A stretch of DNA of 64,000 nucleotides from Porites lobata. Taxonomy: Eukaryota; Cnidaria; Anthozoa; Scleractinia; Poritidae. Shown piece after piece: positions 1 to 11,308 of this stretch (position 1 is the first letter of the stretch; each line of letters opens with the position of its first letter). The notes under the pieces were generated by a model. The model saw only the letters and a program-made list of their open reading frames with translations. It had not been told where the DNA came from and did no database searches. Both the position numbers and the translations under genes were made by a program. The stretch is from contig CALNXK010000388.1 of assembly GCA_942486035.1 (NCBI GenBank), forward strand, positions 147,501 through 211,500, written 5' to 3'.

Positions 1-57
1 TCAGAAAGCACAATCAGCTTAACGGTGGTCGCCGATTATATAACTGACTAAACTCAC

Positions 58-1511
58 CGTTGGTCTCCATATTACAATAGGCCAGAATAGATGTACCAGA
101 TTTTATAGTGGAAAACCAGTATTTCCCGCTAACAGCGTGTCCTTCACTCCTCTTTATTTCGTCACAAGTCTCAGCTGGTAGATCTTGAATCGAACCAAGG
201 GGAACTGAGAGGTTAAAGAACAATTCTTTATTATCAGTTTGCTTTTACCCCTACAGAGTTTTTAGTTTATGCTCGGGGCGCTACTCAACAAAGTTTTATA
301 AAGCCGAGACCGGAGGTTCCGCCCAGAGGTCCAACCCCTTACCGTTTTATACAACGTTTTTGACAAGAAAGGTACCCCTTTCGTATACCTTCGATTCACG
401 AATGTTACAACTACCGTAAAATCCCACGTTAAAGCTCAGGGGCTTATATAACTTCATAAAGGGTTTTGGGTGCGCTTATAAAGGGGGGAGGGGCGTATAA
501 GCCGAAATAAATGTTTCGGAACGACAGGATAAAACATATCTGAACCGAATTAAAGCAAACATTCCATTATAAATTTATCACAATAAATGGAGAATGTATT
601 TCACAAACATCTATAAGACACTTGAACAACTGGAACGAAACAGGACAAAAGTCAAAAAACTTCAAGAAACGGTCCTCTGGGTAGCATTAACAAAGTTCAT
701 ATTTCTATTTCACCCTCACAATTTCGCAGCTTCATGTTCCAATTCAAGTGGCTACTGTTTTACAAAACGCGCTTGGCATAACATGGGCTTATATCTTGGG
801 GGGAGGGGGGTATATCCAGAATAATATCTTCGTTTGCAAAGGGATGGGTTTAAATCCGGGGGGGGGGGGCTTTAACATGGGATTTTACGATAATTTTGCA
901 TCCCTCTTAACTGCTGTAAATGCTATGTCTTTTAAACATGAATAAGCTCAAAACCAGAAAAATTTCCGTCTGCTTTTTCTCATCCATAAAATGCATCTGT
1001 TAGCTCTTTTAGTTTCTTTTATCGGCCTCCACCGATGACTAACTATCCTACCCTTTCATATACTTTAAACTTTAAAATTTCTTAGCTCTTTCATATATAT
1101 GAAGCCTGACAAATTAAAGGTACCCCGTTCGTGGGGAGCTTCCCCGTAACCGGCCAACTTATGAGTATCCCCGGCACTTAATGATGGCTCACCTCGTTGT
1201 AAATCGCGTCGATAGTAAGATCTGTCTTGGTTTGGAATGAAGTCCTCGGGCCTGGTTTCCTTTGTCCTGTTGTTAAACTCACACATAAGAAGAGAGATAA
1301 CCCAGTTAATACTTTGGCATCGATTGTCTTCGCGACACTGGAATACGCACGTAAACGGACGTTCAGCGAGAAGAGTGTCGTACACGTGTCCTCGTAACAT
1401 CCAGCCCAAAATGGACTTCTCTGATCTACCACCTGCAGGACACTTAGTGGTTACTGCGCTGTAGAGCAGGAGAGCTAGAACGAAGGTACGGAAAACTATT
1501 CTTGCGGTCAT
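58..1511 (-). CDS. 5' part of secreted PAN/apple plus fibrinogen-like protein (2 exons, runs off window)
   Basis: Probable secreted or extracellular matrix protein of the cnidarian PAN/TLDc type. Exon 1 is 1511 down to 1193. It starts MTARIVFRTFVLALLLYSAV, a clear signal peptide, followed by a PAN/apple-like segment with cysteines in TKCPAGG, TCVFQCREDNRCQSINW and LLMCEFN. It ends CAACGAG before a GTGAGC donor. Exon 2 is 204 down to 58. It follows a CTCTCAG acceptor and ends before a GTGAGT donor, and reads VPLGSIQDLPAETCDEIK, then YWFSTIKSG and LAYCNME, the start of a fibrinogen/collagen-C-terminal-like domain. The junction is phase 1 and restores a valine codon, and exon 2 is symmetric (1-1), as is usual for shuffled modules. 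Later exons lie left of the window. By analogy with the gene at the right edge they may encode a TLDc domain, which is inference. Ligand and partners are unknown. Confidence 0.75.
300..875 (+). repeat. G-rich repeat tracts in intron 1 of the PAN gene
   Basis: Recurrent GGGCTTATA / GGGGGGAGGGG motifs at about 445-505 and 785-870, ending in a run of ten G at 859-868. Possible G-quadruplex sites. No coding content. Confidence 0.4.
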
Positions 1512-2216
1512 ATCTGGAAGTAAAGAACATAAAAGTATTTTGTTAAAACATAAACTTTACAAAGGTGAACTTAACTGATTAATTCGTCGAACGTTTCCCC
1601 CTAAGAAAAAACTTGCATACTACAAAGCATCCAAAATAGCCAATTTTCAAAGCGAATTTGATAATACTTGTAGAAACTGTAACAAACACATTTTTGTTCG
1701 AAATAATTTTATATTGATTCCTCCTCTTTAAAATGCACCCGCTGGTTGTTGCCTAGAGGAATTAATGAGCCGGTAAAACAGAAAAGCTAACTCGAAGGTG
1801 AATGCGCTATAGCCATTTTCTCTGTTGTCACGCACACTTTTCTCTACGAATTTTCATCTTTACCGCCGTACATGAAAAATTCCCGGATCTTTCGCGGCAT
1901 TCTGGGCGATGAGTTCTTCTTAAAATTGTGTTAAAATTCAAAATACAAGCCTTAGCGCCAAGCAGTTTTTAGTCTTGTTTAACGAAAAGTGAGATGGTTG
2001 TGATTATACTGACTATAGCTAAATGCAAATAAGAGAGAACTAACTTGCTCGGGCAAAGCATAGTGTTTTACTAAACCACACCTTTTCGTAAAAGTCGTAA
2101 AATTCGTTTTTATTCTTTTTATGTGCCATTTTTTACCATCTATCAAAATGCATGCCATTAAAGAATAGTGTTCAGTTAAGATAAGAGTCTGTATACTATT
2201 TAACAATAACTTTCAA
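1512..2216. other. 5' flank of the PAN gene, no gene seen
   Basis: AT-rich sequence upstream of the minus-strand PAN gene. Its promoter must lie here, but I can point to no convincing TATA box or initiator. The only recognisable content is a dispersed repeat copy at 2027-2190. Confidence 0.4.
2027..2190 (+). repeat. dispersed repeat copy 1 (second copy at 22373-22580)
   Basis: The block around TTGCTCGGGCAAAGCATAGT through CCATTTTTTACCATCTAT recurs with few changes and in the same orientation at 22373-22580. Termini are not defined, so the element class is unknown. Confidence 0.6.
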
Positions 2217-2852
2217 TTAGAAATAATCAGGCAATATTCTGATCAAAAAGGAAGATTTATTATTATAGACATGGAAATAGATAACAAGGTTTTAACTTTG
2301 GCCAACATTTATGCACCGAACAAGGACAATCCTACTTTTTCCCAAAATCTTCTCGATCATTTGCTCTCTTTTGAATGTGAAGAAATTATTATGGGGGGCG
2401 ACTTTTATAATCTGGTCTTAGACGGTTCAGAGGAATAAAAAAGGAGGAAACGCGACAACGCATAGAAATCCGCTTAAAAAAGTCCAGAACATAGCGAACT
2501 CGCCGAACCTAATAGATGTGTGTCGAACCCTAAATCCAGACGGTAAGCGTTTTACCTGGCGGAGAACTAAACCTGAAGTGCACTGTCGTCTCGACTATTT
2601 TATGATCAGTTCAAGCTTAATCACAGCAATCACAATTGCAGATATTTTACCGGGTTATAGGACCGACCATTCCCTCGTTACAATCCACCTTGCTGGTAAT
2701 AATAACCCTAGAGGCCCGGGTTCTGGAAGCTCAATACGTCTTTTCTGTTGCGAGTATATTGAGTTAATTAAAAAAACTATCGATGAAGTTGCAATGGAGA
2801 ACAGAAACAATGACGATGTAGATGCTGTCCAGCCCTCCTCTGGGACGCTATA
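2217..2852 (+). pseudogene. LINE (L1-like) endonuclease fragment
   Basis: A 5'-truncated, frame-broken piece of a non-LTR retrotransposon endonuclease (EEP/APE family), which nicks target DNA for reverse transcription. The first part (about 2217-2430) reads GRFIIIDMEID, then LTLANIYAPN and EEIIMGGDF, the NIYAPN and GGDF signatures of LINE endonucleases. A stop and frame change follow near 2438. The second part (2518-2852) reads KRFTWRR, CRLDYFMIS and then ILPGYRTDHSLV, which are the RLDYFL and TDH catalytic blocks at the C-terminal end of the domain. No reverse transcriptase follows, so this is a dead fragment. It is the N-terminal half of ORF2 only. Confidence 0.75.
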
Positions 2853-2910
2853 AAGATGCAGATTCTTTCTAGCTAGCTAAAATATGCAAGAGAAAATCAG
2901 ATTCATATAG

Positions 2911-3330
2911 CAGAGTAAATTGATCATCAAAAATTGGCATTCTATACTAAAATTTTGAAATAAACACTTTGACCACCGGTCATTTCGCTCCCGGTCAGAC
3001 TCAACCAGGGGCGCCCCCGCTCAGTAATATTTTCCCTTTTTAATAAAGCAACTTTTTTACATCAACAAAAAATTGTGCAGGAAATGGAAGATTGAACAGA
3101 ACAAAATTTTCAAAGGAGTGCTTAACTCTGTGTCAATTCTTTCTATTCTCTATCCTAAATTTTAGGATATTAAGTACCCCTGATAAAATCAGAATCAATA
3201 GTTATATATATATTTTTTTGTTCAGTTTTAGAAAAAAAATCCTATATTCTTGAAGAAAAAGCAAATTCAATGCTGCAGTTGGTTACTTTTAGTAAGTGAA
3301 TGGAGATGCATTATTTTTAAGTCTTATATG
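2911..3330 (+). repeat. dispersed repeat A, copy 1
   Basis: About 400 bp starting GCAGAGTAAATTGATCATCA and including CACCGGTCATTTCGCTCCC. It recurs in direct orientation at 7204-7580 with scattered substitutions and small indels. It has no coding potential. It may be the 3' portion of a non-autonomous element. Confidence 0.7.
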
Positions 3331-3540
3331 TTTTGTTTTGTTTCTTTTTTCTTCAAAATTATATATCGAGGATGGGCTCAGTTTTTAAGGAGAGTGAATA
3401 AAAATTAGCAGGTGAAATAAGTATTAGTCATGAGATTCGATGTCAGGTTTGCAAATAATAGGACCTCTAGGACCTCAAGTTACACAAACACTTTTTTGAA
3501 TTACTGGGGTAGAATTTTATTTCTCTTCCTGAATGACTGT

Positions 3541-3610
3541 CAGTTGCAAATTACATTTTCTCTCTTGTACTGATATATTCATGAATGTATTTAGTATTTC
3601 TGAAAATATT
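3541..3610 (+). repeat. short dispersed repeat, also at 22010-22085
   Basis: The stretch TTGCAAATTACATTTTCTCT followed by a GTACTGATATA block recurs near 22015 in direct orientation. Class unknown. Confidence 0.45.
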
Positions 3611-3630
3611 AATCGGTTAATCGGTTAATC

Positions 3631-4635
3631 ATTCAAAATTTGGACTTTTAGCGCTTTTTGTATATCTCTGAAACGACTTGAACAAATTTTTTTAAAACTT
3701 CTTCACATAATCTTCATAATGTAATATAATTATTTCCTAGCTTATGGCGCAATAATTTGCCAAGGCCGTTTGACGACTAACGCTAAACCCCATTGGGACC
3801 TTCATACCAGGCAAATTATTGCGCCATAAGCTAGGAAAATATCGGAAGCGCCTGGATTCTGTTGCATTTAAAACATTATTCTGAAATTGACTTAAAATAA
3901 ATGAGGCTTTTTTTAAAGTTACAGCATTAAAAGAAAATTTTATGCTTTTTTCACACTTTAATTTGTTTGCGTTTTCTGGCTCATTGATGGGTTTCTTTTT
4001 TTCTTTCTTGTTTAGAGTGCATGAGCCTTCCCAATTATTGACTAAACCGCACTAAGGCACCTGTGACAAGACCTAACAAAAAATGGCATATATACCATCA
4101 GGAGCTTCTATTAGACAAATTAACAACCACGACGGCGACAACATTGAGTGAATTTGCGTCGTTTTTCTAGCTAGTTAAAATGCAGATCGACTTAAAACAA
4201 TAACAAAGCAAAACAAAAACCACATCCAAATTGGGAAAGAAAGAGAAAAATTTGTCGTCGTTTTTTGACGTCTTTTACAGACCGTAGTCTTAGTCTCTCG
4301 AAAAGGATTACAAATATTTTAAAAAATGTGATGCATTATATATAGTGGACAGTTGCGAATGACCGATCCTGGTCTATACAGGCGTTGGTTTCCGCCTTAA
4401 TTTGGAAAAATTAGCATAACGTCAAAACAGTGAATGTTGTAGCGCGGATTTTTCAACGGTTCCTAGGATAGATTTCTCTTGAAATTTCAAGGTGTTGCAG
4501 TGAATCATTCTTAATGAAAGTTTCAGACATTGTTATAATTTTACATTATGAAGATTATGTGAAGAAGTTTTAAAAAAAATTTGTTCAAGTCGTTTCAGAG
4601 ATATACAAAAAGCGCTAAAAGTCCAAATTTTGAAT
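3631..4635. mobile_element. non-autonomous element with ~100 bp inverted repeats
   Basis: The left arm 3631-3730 begins ATTCAAAATTTGGACTTTTA. It is the near-perfect reverse complement of 4535-4635, which ends AAAAGTCCAAATTTTGAAT. The interior has no transposase ORF. I see no clear target duplication, so the outer limits are uncertain. The element may be longer on the right, where 4690-5165 is itself a repeat. Confidence 0.6.
3734..3837. repeat. perfect 28 bp hairpin inside the inverted-repeat element
   Basis: Arms 3734-3761 (core CTTATGGCGCAATAATTTGC) and 3810-3837 (core GCAAATTATTGCGCCATAAG) are exact complements around a 48-base loop. It is nested in the 3631-4635 element. Confidence 0.8.
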
Positions 4636-4689
4636 GAAGTTGCACTTTAATAGACGGGTGGTCAGAAAACGTGTTAGTTTTTAAGATCG

Positions 4690-5165
4690 CAAGAACGAAA
4701 ATACGCCAAAATTTCCTAGCATCGAAATATGATATTAAACAGCATTCTGACACTACTTAAGAATAATTTGAGCCATTTATAACGTTTTCATTAAATTAAC
4801 TATCACGGCTATTGAAAATTTAAGGGTTTGAATATATTTTCGTTTTAGTCGAATTCAAACATGCAAAATTTTTTACTTCTTACGGAAGTCATTTGCTTAA
4901 CACCAAACTTTAAGTTCCCAGTGTTAGATTTTCAGTAGCTGGTCTAGATCGCGCAAAATTAGGCGTTGATCAATTTCAAAGTTTTTTGTTTATTGTTGTC
5001 ATAGTAATCATATCGATTTTACTAAAGCCTAGTGTTTGACAAATTTCAATCTATAGTCAACCATTGGTGAAAATTTTATAGCGATCAGACAAGGATAACA
5101 TCACTTTTAAAGCGATTGAAAAATATCGGTATGGCCTCTGAAAAACTATATGGAAACACCTTAAC
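4690..5165 (+). repeat. dispersed repeat B, copy 1 (inverted copy at 43440-43815)
   Basis: The block containing GTCTAGATCGCGCAAAATT and TTTATTGTTGTCATAGTAAT matches, on the opposite strand, 43440-43815. Both copies are diverged and non-coding. The repeat lies just outside the 3631-4635 inverted repeat and could be part of the same larger element. Confidence 0.6.
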
Positions 5166-7203
5166 TCTGTATTATTTAGAAACTTTAGCTAATGTTTTTT
5201 CGCTTATACAGGGTGTAATAATTATTAATCTTGGTTGGCGAAAGCGAAAACAAAAGGAACCTTGACAAGAACAGTCAAAAAGTAAAAATTTCACTCACAT
5301 GAGAGTTCTGTTACCTTGCACTTTTCTGAGACTAGAGTTTTACAAGTTCAATTCCACAGCGATGTTCGCAATAGCGTGCAAGGTTTAAGGTTTTGACGAT
5401 CAGGCTCCGAATTCTTCCTCCACTTTGAAATACTTCTCGAAAACAGTGTCCATTCAATGATTTGGATCCGTTAGGAAAGTCGCACATCAAGTTCTAAGTC
5501 TGTTACGGATACTGTTAAATGACAAAGTTACTCGGCCCATGGCCCGCTAATGGGAAAGCTAAAACGTAAATGTCATCAGCCCACGGCAGGTCGCTAAATT
5601 GATGTAAGCTGGAGGGTAATTTGACCAACGCCATGCATATTGCCAATTAAAATGAACTTAAAATTTTTCAAATGGCTGCCTTTAAAAATTCCCTTTACAA
5701 AGACGCCAGTTTTAGAGCTCCTCATCTTGACCAAAGCGATCTCCAAATCCAGCGTAATCCCCGCAACAGACCATCATTTCACCATAAGAAATATAAAAAT
5801 AATACTCGATCCTCTTATAATTATACCCGTCAGAAAATGTATTTAAATACAAAAATAAAAAGTACAAACAGGAGCGTTGTGAACTGGAATTTTAAATAAG
5901 CTCATTTCTAGAATTTTGTGGATTATTTTTGGCTTATGAACCGGCAGTTTTCTGCACTAAGCGCCCAACTTAAAATAAAACATCAAAATGTGGCCCTCAA
6001 AGAGCGAAGACTTTCAAAACTATATTGACACTCTTTTCTGGAATTGGCACCTAATTATTTTATGAGGCTTAAATGCAAAAAGTCGTTCATCTGGACATTA
6101 ATTTTTCAAAGAAATGCTTTTTTTGTTTTAAAATTCTCGAGTATCTACGCAGATGCCTTCGCGCGCAAAGGTCGAAAAGACTCGATAAAGAATGAAAGTA
6201 GAATTAAAAGGTAATTAATGTTCCATGCCCTCCGCTTAGTCGTTCTAAGCGCTTCATCACGACTATCTTCCTCCCTTACGAACGTCGTTCGCGGGAGAAA
6301 ATGATATAACAAAGCCCGGCGAAGTAGTCTGAGAAGGAGGCTATAATGTTCCCTATACATGAAAAATGAAGTGCAGAATTACAAATTAAATCTAACTGCA
6401 AATGCAGTTCGGTGCATAGCAAATGTATTAAGATAGAAGCCATTAAATGAAGTCTTATACATGACAATTTTACCGGCGTTTTTTCACTTCATATGAAATT
6501 TGAAATCTATATACTCTTGCTCCCATGAGAATCTTTTCTTTGAAGTTATTAGATTTATAGCCCTTGAAAAGTGTCGGGCTTAAGATACGCTGGTACAAGG
6601 TTAAAGTTTTTGTCCACTAAAATTTAAAATTACTCAGTTTCCTGATGAATTTCTTATTATCTTTGTCATATGCCAACCTAACTCGAGTATTTCTTCTCCT
6701 CTTGCCTCTTTTAAAATAGTTTCCTTTTGTTTGTACATTTTTTCCCTTTTTTTTTTTTCAGATTTTTCTCCATTCATAGTTTTTACGATCACGAAACTGG
6801 AATACTTTCGTCGGACTAGCTGGGGATTCAGCTAGAAAGGGGGCCTTACACTTTACAAAACTTTACAAAAAAAGGCCATACCGGCCAAACCATGAAGTAA
6901 ATACACTGGAGAAAACTCCAACAAAATACCCCTAAGATCGGCTTAAAAACGAAACGATAAAATTAAAAGAAGAAAACGAATTCTCACCAGTTTCTAGGAG
7001 AAGCGGCGGGGTAGTGAGTATCTTGAACCTTTTTTCCCAAAGTAGTTGATGCGTTCACGAATAGTAAGGGGTGTCCCTGATAACGGAATTCGTCTTAAAC
7101 AGTGTGATGGTGACAATTTCACATTAATTAATATTTAATAACAGGCACAATGCAAAATGTGGCCATTAGTAAAATGCATTAGTTGTAGAGTATCATATTC
7201 ATA
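5166..7203. other. no gene seen
   Basis: AT-rich sequence with only short chance ORFs and no recognisable protein. The T-rich and A-rich runs look unremarkable. Confidence 0.4.
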
Positions 7204-7580
7204 TGGCAGAGTAAATTGATCATCAAAATTGGCTTCCTAAACTAAATCTTTAAAATAAACACTTTGGCCACCGGTCATTTCGCTCCCGATCGACTGCAGT
7301 CAGGGGCACCCCCGCTCAGTAGTATTTTCCTTTTTAATAAAGCAACCTTTTTTTTGCATCAACAAAAAATTGTGCCTAAAATGGAAGATAGAACGGAACA
7401 AAATTTCAAAGGAGTGCTTAACGCTGTGTCAGTTTTTTTCTATTCTTTATCCTAAATTTTAGGATATTCAGTATTCAGAATCAAGAGTTGCTTTTTTGTT
7501 CAGTTCTAGAAAAAAAATCCTATATTGAAAAAAAAAAGTGCTGTAGTTGGTTACCATTAGTAGGTGAATAGAGATGCATT
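7204..7580 (+). repeat. dispersed repeat A, copy 2
   Basis: Direct repeat of 2911-3330, sharing the CACCGGTCATTTCGCTCCC block, the TCAACAAAAAATTGTG block and the end GCTGTAGTTGGTTAC. It is followed by a TTTG microsatellite. Confidence 0.7.
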
Positions 7581-7589
7581 TCAATGTCT

Positions 7590-7628
7590 TGTATGTTTTT
7601 GTTTGTTTGTTTGTTTGTTTGTTTAAAT
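7590..7628. repeat. (TTTG)n microsatellite
   Basis: Uninterrupted TTTG repeats just downstream of repeat A copy 2. Confidence 0.85.
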
Positions 7629-7689
7629 AATAATATAAAAATTGTCCGACGTACCTTCGGGAGCGGTTTCATAGAACCTCTGAAATTCA

Positions 7690-7990
7690 GGACTATAATT
7701 TGAGGGTTTCTAACTATGATCTCCAACTACCATTACCTAAAACAAATTTCCTTAAGCGTTCATTTTCTTATCATGGTGCGATAGCTTGCAACCAACGGTC
7801 AAATAAAACTCGTGACATACGGGATCTTACTAGCTTTAAATTCGCAATATCCTGGGATATAACTTTTTATTATGTTTTATCTTATTTTTATCTTATTTCT
7901 TTAATGACTCATTTCTTGTTGTTATATTGTATTTCAAATTATTACTATTTTTTACTAGTATTATTAGTTAGCTTACATACAAACTAGCAG
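7690..7990 (+). pseudogene. C-terminal tail of a CR1/jockey-type LINE reverse transcriptase
   Basis: The reading VSNYDLQLPLPKTNFLKRSF followed by SYHGAIAC matches the conserved C-terminal end of LINE ORF2 proteins in this group, where it is usually followed by a W-N-x-L-P motif. That motif is degraded here. Only this tail and a short 3' UTR remain, typical of 5'-truncated insertion. Confidence 0.65.
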
Positions 7991-8389
7991 TCACGTTTAT
8001 GAGAATCGATAGGAACAGATAAAATTGTCAATTCTTGTGCTAATTATTGTTAGTTAATCAAGACATTTTATCAGAATATCCTGTGCTTAACATAGATCTG
8101 TTTGCAAGCAGGATCAATCATAAATTTGACACATACTGTTCCTGGAAACCTGCTTTTTAAACAGTAATTGGGGCTCTGAATTTTATGCATTTCCCCTCCC
8201 CCTCCCCTTTGAACACAAGGTGCCTTGAAAAGAGTTCTCTCAGGACAGAGCGAAGGGAATTGTGGTGGTGCCTCAAAAAGAACGTCTGCGTGGGAGGCTA
8301 TAAAGTGAAATGATCTTTTATGAACACACAGTTGCCTGCTACCTGCCTGCTGCCTGTCTCTGTCATGGGATCTTCTGCGAATTTCAGTA

Positions 8390-9129
8390 TAAATTACTAA
8401 ACAGATGCCTTGTGACAAATGCCTTCTTAGGCAAAATCGGTATTATACCATCTCCAGCGTGCTCCTTATAAAATGGCTTGATGACAATAAAGTCAAGATT
8501 GAAAATCTTTCAGACAAATATATACTGTTTGGCATTATTAGATGCGAGGACGAGATATTTGTGAATCATATTTTATTACTAGCAAAACAATACCTATACT
8601 CCTGTAGACAAGACAGATCAAATATTCACCCTACATTAGAATTTTTAATTACAAGATTAACACTGTTTTCCTAATCGAGACAATGATCGTTAAGTCAGAC
8701 AACAAATTGGAGACCCACAATATTTGAAATTGAGCAAATATAAGTCAGATCTAGCATACGATTCTTTCGCCGCTCACTGCATTTATTAATTTTTCATGTA
8801 CATAAAGAAGAATATATAAAACTGTTCTAGAGGGGCCTTAAACTGCTGTTTAAAAAGTAAAAACTAAAATCCAAGCTTTTGCCAATCAACGGCATCAACG
8901 GGGAGAAGAATGTACTGGGGTGTGTTTATAAGTATGTAATTGGTGTGTGTGCGTTGTATATATTACTTGTATGTTATATCAAGAGAGAATTGGTTATATT
9001 CAGTTTTCTTTTCTTGTTTTGTATTTTTTGTTTATAAGGGTTAGTGTGTAAAACATTGTAATACATGAATTAATTGTAAAACAAAATAAAAAATTATTAA
9101 AATACAAAAAAAAAAAAAAAAAAAAAAAA
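8390..9129 (+). mobile_element. L1-like LINE 3' end with poly(A) tail
   Basis: The ORF at 8405-8674 includes CDKCLLRQNRYYTISS, then ILFGII and FVNHILLLAKQYLYSCR, resembling the C-terminal end of L1-type ORF2 (the NHIILLAK-W-Y block). Coding sense appears to continue in another frame after 8674 (IETMIVKSDNKLE), so one frameshift is present. A 3' UTR follows and ends in a run of more than 20 A at 9106-9129, the expected retrotransposition tail. The copy is 5'-truncated. Confidence 0.65.
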
Positions 9130-9971
9130 TGGAGGCAAGCTGAGGGTCTTATCATGTAAAAAAGCGATAACCTGGAGTCATGCAATGGCTAATTTATTCA
9201 TTTTGAGATCTAATAGCTGAGAGGATCATTAACCACTTCAACCTTATAGTCAAGAACTAAAATATACATTCGTTTTAGACTAGTACTTGCTTAAATATCA
9301 TTTTCTTGCTTTTGTTTCCCGCTACTAATTAACATAACTTAAAAAAAAACATTGTTTTCGGTATTCAAACAATGGGTCCTATTATGACTTCTTTTATTTT
9401 GATAAGTTAACGCCTCAGCATATTTGCTCAATTTTGATATTATGCATGAATTAAGACGTTCCCGCGCATGGTTAGCACTTCATTGATGACTTCAATCCTC
9501 CTTGAAACGGCTCAAAACAACCCTCATTGTACACTACTTCTATTGTCAACCGGCTGCAATTTCCTCAAGTTATTTTTCCTTTTGATCTCTCCGAGATCTA
9601 AATTGTCACGACTGGAAACATCCATCGAACTGTCTTTGCTACAGAACTACTTATAATAATAACTAAAACAAAACAAAATTAAACAAAACAAAACAAAAAA
9701 ACTTTCATATATTTAAACTGCGATATTCTTTCAATCCGGGAAAGGGTATAATTTACTGATAGTTAAACGGATTCTATATAGCAGGGCTAAACTGTTTTTT
9801 TTTTTTTTTAATAATGTTCATTCATTGATTTAAAAAAACGGAAAGGAGACGACAATTCCCAAAAAACGGAACCTAAAACGTAACGAATAGGTAATGGCGT
9901 CTAGAGGATAACAAAAACCTACAAGAGAAGAAAATGTCTTAAAATGTACATAAAAAAATAACATCACTCAC

Positions 9972-10050
9972 CAAAGATTCTCACCATTTTTGTGCGTTTC
10001 GTTTTGAAGCCGTGCAAAAAAGTTTCGACCTTGTTTCTGTCAGTGTTGCC
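9972..10050 (-). other. possible orphan discoidin-like exon
   Basis: On the minus strand a TTTCTGCAG acceptor precedes a 79-base open stretch reading GNTDRNKVETFLHGFK, with a GTGAGT donor after it. GNTDRN resembles the middle of F5/8-type-C (discoidin) domains. The usual W-H-x-x-I-x-M-R block is missing and no partner exon is visible. It may be a decayed exon or coincidence. Confidence 0.2.
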
Positions 10051-10769
10051 CTGCAGAAACATAAATAATGACAGAGTTAATAAACGATAAACTTGCTGAT
10101 TAATGTAACCGACAGCGCGTAATTTGTATTGGCTATTAATACTGTCAATCAAATTTCTTTTGAAGGCTTGATAATTTTGTATGATCTTCTTTTACTCATA
10201 GGTACAAAAAAACGCGTCCTTCTTAAAATTGAACATACACAATGTATTTTTGAGGAAGTTGGGTCTTATATTTTGTTGATTGGTGAACACAGCCTGCGAG
10301 TATCGATATCTCAATCCTGCGTTAACTCCTCGCAAGGTGATTACTCCACCAAAAATGTTTATATATGTGTATGTTTAATTTATCATATATATCAGGCTGT
10401 ATTGTTAAGCCCTGGATCCTCTTACCTTTCAAAAAGTTATAAACTAAGACTTTTAAGGATAGTTTTTCATTATTTCAGACTTATGAATTATTAAAAGTGG
10501 AATTCTTGTCTAACTGCTAATAATAAATTGTTTTTGAAGAAGAAATATGATGTCAATTTCAATAATTGAGCTAACAAAGTAAGGTGATAAATACATCAAA
10601 GGAAAGCTTTTATTGTATAATTAATATATAGATTTATCAGGGCTGAAAGAGAAGCCTTTGTTTATGCACTTTCCATGAGAGCAAATAACCTAAGTATAAT
10701 AAAATCTAGGCTTATGAGGGAGGGGCTGGGTGATTAAGAAAAAAAAAAAAAATTCCGCAAACACACCTG

Positions 10770-10775
<6 letters not shown>

Positions 10776-10816
<41 letters not shown>
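10776..10816. repeat. poly(A) tract
   Basis: About 40 consecutive A, possibly the remnant tail of a retroelement, though no coding end is recognisable upstream. Confidence 0.7.
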
Positions 10817-10819
<3 letters not shown>

Positions 10820-11308
10820 CCATCAGGCTAAAAGTCTTTTGTTTACAGCAAAAAACAAAAGAAAACAAAACAAAAACCTATTAAGAGCGGATGTCAGTAA
10901 ATATCGACCTGAGGTCTACAAAAGAGAAAAACGAAAATTCTCACAAAAATTCATAAAGTCGCACTAGGTAAGCTATTAACATAAATGTAATTTTTACTTC
11001 GATCCGATAATTATTTTTGACGTACGGGGGGCGGGGGGTCAACTGGTTTCGCGGCTCTCGGAAAAGGCCTTACAGGCCCTAGACCATGTGTCCCAAAAAA
11101 ATCGTTTTAAAATTCAAATCCATTGTCATGCGGACAACAAATAACGTATTCAGAAAAGTACATAATTGTAGCATTTTAAGTGGTGATTTACTTAGTTTGA
11201 ACGAAAATGTAATATTTTGGAGATTTTTTTGTTATTTTCAATATTTTGAACGTTTTCTTTCGAAGAAAAAAGGGCAAATTTCAAAGCCCAAAATCGTCGA
11301 CTGGTACC

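Larger units (their letters stand above)
9130..11308. other. no firm gene; A-rich tracts
   Basis: Nothing strongly recognisable. It contains AAAAC-rich sequence near 9660-9700, a long poly(A) stretch at about 10776-10816, and a possible orphan exon at 9972-10050 listed separately. Confidence 0.4.

Noticed and set aside
8071..8418. 115-codon minus-strand ORF
   Set aside because: No recognisable motif or splice context. Overlaps the start of the L1-like tail on the other strand.
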